NCBI RefSeq assembly: GCF_028291745.1 | Contig: NZ_JAQGNQ010000053.1 | Span: 1-64,000 of the forward strand | Source: Ramlibacter sp. | Lineage (GTDB): Bacteria > Pseudomonadota > Gammaproteobacteria > Burkholderiales > Burkholderiaceae_C | Reading direction: 5' to 3' | DNA: 64,000 nucleotides | In this document: positions 9,111-15,701 of the stretch, piece by piece | How the letters are laid out: every line of letters starts with the position of its first letter | Position numbering within the stretch: position 1 is the first letter of the stretch | Program-made: the position numbers and the translations under genes | Notes under the pieces: generated by a model | Databases searched by the model: none | What the model was told of the DNA's origin: nothing | The model's input: the letters and a program-made list of their open reading frames with translations, nothing else

Positions 9111-9475
9111 ATGCGGAAATCCTCCACCCCGGTGTCCCGCCGGTCCCTGCTGCAGGGCGCGGCCGCCCTGGGGGGCGCCGGCCTCGCGGGCAGCTTGCGG
9201 GCCATCGTGATGGCGCAGGGCACCGCCCCGACGAGGCGGTGCTGATGTCCCACCGCGTGGTGATGATGACCAACGGCCCCTCGGCCACCGTCGGCCAGCT
9301 GATGGACGTGCCGCTGCCCCGCCCGCGCAAGCGCATCGCGCTGGCCGAGGACAAGGTCTACCACCGTTGCCGGCAGGAGATCCTGTGCTTCCTGTACGAC
9401 AAGCAGCGCAAGGTGGAGCCGATCTCCGCCCGGCTGGCCGCCGGATTTTCCAACCCGCAAAAGGCAGCAGCATGA
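9111..9475 (+). pseudogene. Deletion remnant: nrtA 5' end joined to nrtD 3' end
   Basis: The first part (ATG at 9111 after an AGGAG site) encodes a twin-arginine signal, [20 protein letters not shown], ending [10 protein letters not shown], as in nitrate ABC-transporter binding proteins (NrtA/NasF). From about 9228, in another frame, comes [20 protein letters not shown] and [11 protein letters not shown]-like sequence ending [10 protein letters not shown], the C-terminus of the nitrate transporter ATPase (NrtD/NasD). The frames are discontinuous: the nrtA frame stops at 9243-9245. The middle of nrtA, the permease gene and most of nrtD are missing. The nrtD remnant's stop overlaps the globin start (ATGA). 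Confidence 0.8.
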
Positions 9476-9909
9476 CCCCCGAGCAGATCGCACTGGTGCA
9501 AGCCAGTTTCGAGAAGGTGAAACCCGTTGCACCGCAGGCCGCGGAGATCTTCTACGCCCGCCTGTTCGAACTGGCGCCGCAAGTGCGCGGCCTGTTCCGC
9601 GGCGACATGGCGGAACAGGGCCGCAAGCTGATGGCGATGCTGGCCGGGGTCGTCGGCGGGCTGTCGCGGCTGGACGTGCTGGTGCCGACGGCGCAGCAGC
9701 TGGCGCGGCGGCACGTGGCCTATGGCGCCCTGCCGGAACACTATCCGGTGGTCGGCCAGGCCTTGCTGGAGACGCTGGCAAAGGGACTCGGCGAGGAATT
9801 CACGCCGCAAGTGCGACAGGCCTGGGAGACGGCTTACGGAACGCTGTCGCAGGTCATGATCGCGGCGCAGCAAGAACAGCCGCCACTGGCCATGTCAGCC
9901 CGGGTTTGA
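9472..9909 (+). CDS. Single-domain haemoglobin-like globin (VHb/flavohaemoglobin globin type)
   Basis: 145 residues. The globin fold is recognisable from [20 protein letters not shown], then [20 protein letters not shown] with proximal (F8) His at about residue 90, and the C-terminal [13 protein letters not shown] helix. This closely follows the Vitreoscilla-type pattern. There is no reductase domain. Its start overlaps the stop of the nrtD remnant by ATGA, so it was probably the next gene of the nitrate transport operon. Nitric oxide or nitrite-stress protection is inferred. Its own promoter may be lost with, or survive upstream of, the deletion. Confidence 0.88.
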   Translation: MTPEQIALVQASFEKVKPVAPQAAEIFYARLFELAPQVRGLFRGDMAEQGRKLMAMLAGVVGGLSRLDVLVPTAQQLARRHVAYGALPEHYPVVGQALLETLAKGLGEEFTPQVRQAWETAYGTLSQVMIAAQQEQPPLAMSARV

Positions 9910-9911
9910 TG

Positions 9912-10092
9912 CATGTCATCCGGGGCGCGAGGATGTCGCCCCGGGTCGAAGGATGTCATCCCGGGCTCGACCCGGGATCCACGCTGCGCCTGATCGACGG
10001 CCGCCGTGGATTGCGGGTCACCCGCAATGACATTCAAGATTGCAGGTCAAGCCCGCAATGACATCCAGGATTGCGGTCCGAGCCGCAATGCC
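9912..10092. repeat. CCCGGGCTTGACCCGGG-type repeat cluster (copy 1)
   Basis: Several variants of a bipartite palindrome, GTCATCCCGGG-CT-GACCCGGGATCCA followed by TGGATTGCGGGTCA-CCCGCAATGACA, fill the gap between the convergent globin and ANTAR genes. Related clusters lie at 24838-25160, 35160-35297 and 45210-45312. Confidence 0.85.
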
Positions 10093-10099
10093 ATGCACG

Positions 10100-11338
10100 T
10101 CACGCCCCCATCAACACCTGGATGGAATGCTGGTACGCCGCCGTGAGGCGGTCGAACACTTCCAGCAGTTCCTCGCTGGCCGCGGCCAGCTTCACGCGCG
10201 CGGTCCTGGCCACGGCAGCGCGCAATTCCTGCCACGCCGCCTCGCCCCGCTCCAGCAGCGCGCGGATTTCCGGGGTGGATAGCGGCGCCGCGCGCAGGCG
10301 CGCCATGCCCTCCTCGAAGGCGCCGGCGCACTCCGCCAGCGCGGCCTCCCCGGCTCCCAGCAGCGCCAGCTTGGCCATGCGCTGCGCCAGCATGCGCTGC
10401 CGGCCGGCCACGTTGACCACGCCCACCTGCGGCGCGAGCCCCGATGCCTGAAGCGCGAGCACCAGCGCGTCGGCCTGCACCAGCACCGCCTCGGCCAGCA
10501 CGTCGAGCGCCGCCGGATCCGGCGCCGGCGGCCGGGCCTCCAGCGCGAGCCGCAGCGCCTGCCAGCCAGTGCGCGCGGCCGCGATCAGGTCACCGTACGT
10601 GGCAGCGGACAGCTCGCGTTCCAGGAAGCCGAGGTTCTCCTCGACCCGCTGCACCGACTCGTTCGTCAGCACCGCGACCGCCGCGGCTTCCGTCCGGCTG
10701 GCGGCCAGTGCGTAGAGCTTCACCAGCCGCTGCGAGAGCATGCGCTGCTGCCCCGCGCGATTGATCGCCTCGCCCGTGCGCGCCGCGGCTATCACCTGGC
10801 GCGACACCTGCCCGACACGCTGGCTGCCTTGCATGGACGCAGTGCGCAGCAGCTGGAAGGCCTCCTCCTCGCTCACGTGCTGCGCGCGCATGAGGATGCC
10901 CTTGGCCTGGTCGACCCACTTGCGTTCGTCGAGCTTCTCGGCCAGTTCGGCGAGCTTGCCGCGCAGCTGCGCCTCGTGGCGCGCGCGCGCCTGCGCCAGG
11001 TGCACCAGGGGCCGCAACCGCTCGCGCGCGTATCCCTGCACCACCCATGCGTGCACGCCCGCATCGAGTGCACGCTGCATCGTCTCGACGCTCGCATCCT
11101 GGGTGAACAGCAGCACGGGGACGTGCTGCTGGGCCTGCAGCGTGGCAACAGCCTGCAGCAGCTCCGGCGTGGGGCGCGGCGCCCAGCAAACCAGCACGTC
11201 GGGGCTCGCCTGGAGCGTCGCGCGCACCAGCTGGGCGCAATCGCCCTGCGAATGCACCTCGAAGCCCGCCGCGATGAAGTCGGACGCCAGTGCAGGCGCA
11301 CCCGGATCGGGCATGGAGAGGAGCAGGACGGAAGTCAT
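10100..11338 (-). CDS. Nitrate-responsive ANTAR antiterminator fused to two NarX/PilJ-type P-box modules
   Basis: 412 residues. Residues 1-120 resemble a response-regulator receiver, but the phospho-acceptor position reads PDVLVCWAP, with no Asp. Residues about 125-170 are an ANTAR RNA-binding domain (KWVDQAKGILMRAQHVSEEE). Two copies of the nitrate-sensor P-box follow: INRAGQQRMLSQRLVKLY (182-199) and VNVAGRQRMLAQRMAKLAL (308-326), each starting a helical PilJ/NarX-like module. No membrane segment is seen, so it is cytoplasmic. ANTAR proteins NasR and NasT relieve termination in nitrate-assimilation leaders. The position, divergent from the NarK-nirBD-nasA operon, fits the same job with sensor and effector in one chain. 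Start MTSVLLLSMP at 11338. Confidence 0.85.
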   Translation of the reverse strand: MTSVLLLSMPDPGAPALASDFIAAGFEVHSQGDCAQLVRATLQASPDVLVCWAPRPTPELLQAVATLQAQQHVPVLLFTQDASVETMQRALDAGVHAWVVQGYARERLRPLVHLAQARARHEAQLRGKLAELAEKLDERKWVDQAKGILMRAQHVSEEEAFQLLRTASMQGSQRVGQVSRQVIAAARTGEAINRAGQQRMLSQRLVKLYALAASRTEAAAVAVLTNESVQRVEENLGFLERELSAATYGDLIAAARTGWQALRLALEARPPAPDPAALDVLAEAVLVQADALVLALQASGLAPQVGVVNVAGRQRMLAQRMAKLALLGAGEAALAECAGAFEEGMARLRAAPLSTPEIRALLERGEAAWQELRAAVARTARVKLAAASEELLEVFDRLTAAYQHSIQVLMGA

Positions 11339-11392
11339 GGCGCGCGGCAGCAGGGCGTTCAAGCATAGGCCATGCACGCTTCGCGCCTGCTG

Positions 11393-11517
11393 GCACGGTC
11401 CGTGCAGTGAGAAGGATGCCGGGTGCGACGATGCACCCGGGCCGTGCACCGTACCGCCGGCCTCGCGCACAACGTCGTGTGCTGTCCTGTACTCCTTCCG
11501 AGGGTGAGCCGCGAGGC
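11393..11517 (+). promoter_or_regulatory. Structured leader upstream of the nitrate operon, candidate ANTAR target
   Basis: The region between the ANTAR gene and the NarK gene holds several stem-loops: GCACG-GTC-CGTGC (11393-11405), an 8-bp perfect stem CCGGGTGC with six-base loop GACGAT (11419-11440), a 5-bp stem with six-base loop ACGTCG (11467-11482), and a long-range 8-bp pairing of GCCTCGCG (11460-11467) with 11510-11517. ANTAR targets are tandem hairpins with hexanucleotide loops (A at 1, G at 4). These loops match only in part, so the assignment is tentative. Confidence 0.4.
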
Positions 11518-11537
11518 TGCCCGGGTCCAGACACACG

Positions 11538-12824
11538 ATGAGCGCATTCAACACCTTCCTCAAGTCCGGCCACTCGCCGACGCTGTTCGCGGCCTTCCTC
11601 TACTTCGCTTTTTCCTGCGGAGTGTGGGTGCTCAATGGCGCGATGGCGCCCTTCATCCGCGAGACGTATCACTTCAGCGCCGCGCAGCAGGGGCTGATGC
11701 TCTCGATCCCGATCGTCGCCGGCGCGCTGATGCGCTTTCCGCTCGGCGTCCTGGCGCAATACATCGGCCGCAAGGCGGCCACGCTGGTGGAGATGGCCAT
11801 GATCGCCGTCGCCATGGTGTTCGGCCTGTTCTTCGTGCACAGCTTCGGCGACCTGCTGGCGATGGGCGTGCTCCTGGGGATCGCCGGCGCCAGCTTCGGC
11901 GTGGCGATGTCGCTCGGCTCCGGCTCTTTCCCGGCGAAGCACAAGGGCCTGGCGATGGGCATCGTCGGCGCCGGCAACGTCGGTACCGCAGTGTCCGTGC
12001 TGGTGGCGCCGCCGCTGGCGCAGTGGCTCGGGTGGCAGGCGGTGTACGGCGTCGCCGCCTGCGCGATGCTGCTGCCTGCGCTGGTGATGATCTTCCTTGC
12101 GCGCGAGCCGGCTGACGTCAAGCCCCAGGCCAGCCTGCGCGACCATGTGGCCTGCCTGTTCGAAGGTGACGGCTGGGTGTTCAGCGTGATCTACGCGATC
12201 ACCTTCGGCGGCTTCATCGGCCTCACCAGCTTCCTGCCCTCGTATTACTACGAGCAGTTCGGCGCCGGCAAGGTGCAGGCCGGGCAGCTGACGATGCTGG
12301 CGGCCTTCATGGGTGCGGCGCTGCGGGTGGTCGGCGGCTGGCTCGCCGATCGCTGGGGCGGCATCAACACCCTGACGGTGGTGCTCGCCGTCGTGGCGGC
12401 TTCGCTGGTGCTGATCGCGTTTTCCGCGGGCTCGCTGCCGCTCACCACGCTGCTGATGATGCTGTGCTTCGCGGCGCTGGGCGCCGGCAACGGGGCGCTG
12501 TTCCAGCTCGTGCCCCTGCGCTGGCCGGCCGCCACCGCGGTGGCCGGTTCCATGATCGGTGAGATCGGCGCCCTCGGTGGCGGCCTGGTCCCCAGCACGA
12601 TGGGACTGGCGAAGCAGTACGCCGGCAGCTACGCCTGGGGCTTCCTGCTGTTCGCGGGGCTGGCCCTCGTGGTGCTCGCCTTGCTGCGCGTCGTGCAGGC
12701 CGGCTGGACCGGCAAGTGGGTCGGCCACGGCGGCCGTGCCCGCGTGACCAGCGCTGTCGGCGCTGCCGGCTGGCCCTCCGGCCGCGCGCACCCACAACCC
12801 CTTTCGCAGTTCTCGCAGGAGTAA
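11538..12824 (+). CDS. MFS nitrate/nitrite transporter (NarK/NasA-type)
   Basis: 428 residues, about 12 membrane segments, major facilitator fold. The nitrate/nitrite-porter glycine-rich signatures are present: GIAGASFGVAMSLGSGSFPA and GIVGAGNVGTAVSVLVAPPL, plus AALGAGNGALFQLVPLRWP in the second half. First gene of the operon with nirB, nirD and nasA; only 4 bases separate it from nirB. It is probably now the main nitrate uptake route, since the ABC transporter genes nearby are deleted. Confidence 0.93.
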   Translation: MSAFNTFLKSGHSPTLFAAFLYFAFSCGVWVLNGAMAPFIRETYHFSAAQQGLMLSIPIVAGALMRFPLGVLAQYIGRKAATLVEMAMIAVAMVFGLFFVHSFGDLLAMGVLLGIAGASFGVAMSLGSGSFPAKHKGLAMGIVGAGNVGTAVSVLVAPPLAQWLGWQAVYGVAACAMLLPALVMIFLAREPADVKPQASLRDHVACLFEGDGWVFSVIYAITFGGFIGLTSFLPSYYYEQFGAGKVQAGQLTMLAAFMGAALRVVGGWLADRWGGINTLTVVLAVVAASLVLIAFSAGSLPLTTLLMMLCFAALGAGNGALFQLVPLRWPAATAVAGSMIGEIGALGGGLVPSTMGLAKQYAGSYAWGFLLFAGLALVVLALLRVVQAGWTGKWVGHGGRARVTSAVGAAGWPSGRAHPQPLSQFSQE

Positions 12825-12828
12825 TGCC

Positions 12829-15276
12829 ATGAAGAAAATGAAGCTCGTGATGGTCGGCAACGGCATGGCCGGCGTGCGCACCCTGGAGGAACTGCTGAAG
12901 ATCGCGCCGCAGCTGTACGACGTGGCGGTGTTCGGCGCGGAGCCGCATCCCAACTACAACCGCATCCTGCTGTCGCCGGTGCTGGCCGGCGAGCAGACGC
13001 TGGACGAGATCGTGCTGAACTCCTGGGACTGGTACGAGCAGAACCACGTCCGCCTGCACGCCGGCAAGAAGGTGGTGGAGATCGACCGCATCCGGCGCAT
13101 CGTGCGTGCCGAAGACGGCACCGAAGAAGAGTACGACCGCCTCTTGCTGTGCACCGGCTCCAATCCCTTCATGCTGCCGGTGCCGGGCAAGGACCTGGCC
13201 GGCGTGATCGCCTACCGCGACATCGCCGACACCAACGCCATGATCGCGGCAGCGCAGAAATACCGGAAGGCGGTGGTGATCGGCGGCGGTCTGCTGGGAC
13301 TGGAAGCCGCCAACGGCCTCATGAAGCGCGGCATGGAAGTCACCGTGGTGCACGTCATGCCCTGGCTGATGGAGCGCCAGCTCGACGACGTGGCCGGAGG
13401 CCTGCTGCAGAAGTCGCTGGAGGAGCGCGGCCTGAAGTTCCGCATCGGCGCGCACACGCAGGAGCTGGTGGCCGGCGCGGATGGCCGCGTGACGAAGGTG
13501 AAATTCAAGGACGGCTCCGAGCTCGATGCCGACCTCGTGGTGATGGCCGTCGGCATCCGCCCGAACACCGAACTCGCCGAGCAGGCGCGCATCCACTGCA
13601 GCCGTGGGATCGTCGTCAACGACACGATGCAGACGGTGACCGACGCGCGCATCTATGCCGTGGGCGAATGCGCGGCGCACCGCGGCATCGCTTACGGCCT
13701 GGTCGCGCCGCTGTTCGAACAGGCGAAGGTGGCCGCCAACCATCTGGCGCAGTTCGGCATCGGCCGCTACACCGGCTCGCTCACTTCCACCAAGCTGAAG
13801 GTCACCGGCATCGACCTGTTCTCCGCCGGCGAATTCATGGGAGGCGTTGGCACCGAGGAGATCGTGATGAGCGATCCCTTTGCCGGCGTCTACAAGAAGC
13901 TGGTGATCAAGGACGACAAGCTGGTGGGCGCCTGCCTGTACGGCGACACCGTGGACGGCAGCTACTACTTCAAGCTGCTGCGCGAAGGCCGCAAGATCGC
14001 CGACATCCGCGACAAGCTGATGTTCGGCGAATCGAATCTCGGCGATGCCGGCCACCAGGGCCGGAACAAGGCCGCGCAGATGGCCGACGGCGACGAGGTC
14101 TGCGGCTGCAACGGCATCGACAAGGGCAGCATCTGCAAGGCCATCAAGGAGAAGGGCCTGTTCACGCTGGACGAGGTGCGCAAGCACACCAAGGCCAGCG
14201 CTTCGTGCGGCTCGTGCACCGGCCTGGTCGAACAGATCATCATGTTCACCGCCGGCGGCGACTACTCCGCCGCGCCCAGGAAGAAGGCGATGTGCGGCTG
14301 CACCGACCACAGCCACCAGGAGGTGCGCGACGCCATCCGCAAGAACAAGCTGGTGACCATCGCCGACACGATGCGCTTCATGGAATGGCGCACGCCCAAC
14401 GGCTGCTCCTCCTGCCGCCCGGCGCTGAACTACTACCTGATCTCCACCTGGCCCAAGGAGGCCAGGGACGATCCGCAATCGCGCTACATCAACGAGCGCA
14501 GCCACGCCAACATCCAGAAGGACGGCACCTATTCGGTGATCCCGCGCATGTGGGGCGGCGAGACCACGGCGTCGGAGCTGCGCCGCATCGCCGACGTGGT
14601 CGACAAGTACGCGATCCCCACGGTCAAGGTCACCGGCGGCCAGCGCATCGACCTGCTCGGCGTGAAGAAGGAGGACCTGCGCAACGTGTGGCAGGACCTG
14701 GGCATGCCTTCGGGCCATGCCTATGCCAAGGCGCTGCGCACGGTGAAGACCTGCGTCGGCAGCGAGTGGTGCCGCTTCGGCACGCAGGACTCCACGCAGA
14801 TGGGCAAGGACCTGGAGCGGGCCCTGTGGCGCATGTACGCGCCGCACAAGGTGAAATTGGCGGTGAGTGGTTGTCCGCGCAACTGTGCCGAGTCGGGCAT
14901 CAAGGACGTCGGCGTCATCGGCGTCGACTCCGGCTGGGAGATCTACGTCGGCGGCAACGGCGGCATCAAGACCGAGGCCGGCCAGTTCCTCTGCAAGCTC
15001 AAGACGGCCGATGAGGTCCTGGAATACAGCGGTGCCTTCCTGCAGCTCTATCGCGAGGAAGGCTGGTACCTGGAACGCACGGTGCACTACATCAACCGGG
15101 TTGGGCTGGACTCCGTGAAGAAGAAGATTCTCGAGGACCACGCGGGCCGCAAGGCGCTCTGGGAGCGGCTGCAGTTCGCCCTGGACGGCGAGCCCGATCC
15201 CTGGTTCGAGCAGGACAAGGCGCTGGTCGACACGCGGCAATTCGAGAAGCTGAACGCGCAAGGACAGACAGCATGA
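12829..15276 (+). CDS. nirB: Assimilatory nitrite reductase [NAD(P)H], large subunit
   Basis: Reduces nitrite to ammonium with six electrons. 815 residues in the usual order: an FAD/NAD(P)-binding oxidoreductase part (VMVGNGMAGVRTLEELLKIA at 5-24; VVIGGGLLGLEAANGLMKRG near 150), two BFD-like [2Fe-2S] segments (CGCNGIDKG...CGSCTG and CGCTDHS...CSSCRP), and the ferredoxin-like siroheme/4Fe-4S domain with TCVGSEWCRFG and SGCPRNCAES cysteines. The stop overlaps the nirD start by ATGA. The siroheme precursor enzyme CobA is encoded 6.6 kb downstream. Confidence 0.97.
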   Translation: MKKMKLVMVGNGMAGVRTLEELLKIAPQLYDVAVFGAEPHPNYNRILLSPVLAGEQTLDEIVLNSWDWYEQNHVRLHAGKKVVEIDRIRRIVRAEDGTEEEYDRLLLCTGSNPFMLPVPGKDLAGVIAYRDIADTNAMIAAAQKYRKAVVIGGGLLGLEAANGLMKRGMEVTVVHVMPWLMERQLDDVAGGLLQKSLEERGLKFRIGAHTQELVAGADGRVTKVKFKDGSELDADLVVMAVGIRPNTELAEQARIHCSRGIVVNDTMQTVTDARIYAVGECAAHRGIAYGLVAPLFEQAKVAANHLAQFGIGRYTGSLTSTKLKVTGIDLFSAGEFMGGVGTEEIVMSDPFAGVYKKLVIKDDKLVGACLYGDTVDGSYYFKLLREGRKIADIRDKLMFGESNLGDAGHQGRNKAAQMADGDEVCGCNGIDKGSICKAIKEKGLFTLDEVRKHTKASASCGSCTGLVEQIIMFTAGGDYSAAPRKKAMCGCTDHSHQEVRDAIRKNKLVTIADTMRFMEWRTPNGCSSCRPALNYYLISTWPKEARDDPQSRYINERSHANIQKDGTYSVIPRMWGGETTASELRRIADVVDKYAIPTVKVTGGQRIDLLGVKKEDLRNVWQDLGMPSGHAYAKALRTVKTCVGSEWCRFGTQDSTQMGKDLERALWRMYAPHKVKLAVSGCPRNCAESGIKDVGVIGVDSGWEIYVGGNGGIKTEAGQFLCKLKTADEVLEYSGAFLQLYREEGWYLERTVHYINRVGLDSVKKKILEDHAGRKALWERLQFALDGEPDPWFEQDKALVDTRQFEKLNAQGQTA

Positions 15277-15701
15277 AGGCGAACGACTGGCAAGTGATCT
15301 GCCGGGTGGAAGACATCCCGGTGCTGGGCGCGCGGCGCGTGGCGCGCGAGCGCGGCATGGACGTGGCGGTGTTCCGCAACGACGCCGACCAGGTGTTCGC
15401 GCTGCTCGATCGCTGTCCGCACAAGGGCGGCCCGCTGTCGCAGGGCATCGTCTTCGGCACCAGCGTGGCCTGCCCGCTGCACAACCAGACGATCGGCCTC
15501 GACGACGGCTGCGCGAAGGCGCCCGACGAAGGCTGCACGCAGCGCTTCTCGTGCCGCGTGGAGGGCGGGCACGTGCTGCTCGATCCGGTGGAACTCGCGA
15601 CGCTGGCGCTCGACCTCGATCCCCCCAAGGCCGGCCCCAGCGCGAGCAAGGGCGCACTGGGCGACGCGACTTTCGGGGTACAGGCTCCGCACGGTGAATG
15701 A
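15273..15701 (+). CDS. nirD: Nitrite reductase small subunit, Rieske-type
   Basis: 142 residues. A Rieske-like [2Fe-2S] domain is visible with CPH (C48, H50) and CPLH (C67, H70). It is the partner of NirB in the cytoplasmic nitrite reductase. ATGA overlap with nirB and an 8-base overlap with nasA indicate translational coupling. The C-terminal tail after about residue 115 (PPKAGPSASKG...) is low-complexity and longer than the core domain needs. Confidence 0.94.
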   Translation: MKANDWQVICRVEDIPVLGARRVARERGMDVAVFRNDADQVFALLDRCPHKGGPLSQGIVFGTSVACPLHNQTIGLDDGCAKAPDEGCTQRFSCRVEGGHVLLDPVELATLALDLDPPKAGPSASKGALGDATFGVQAPHGE

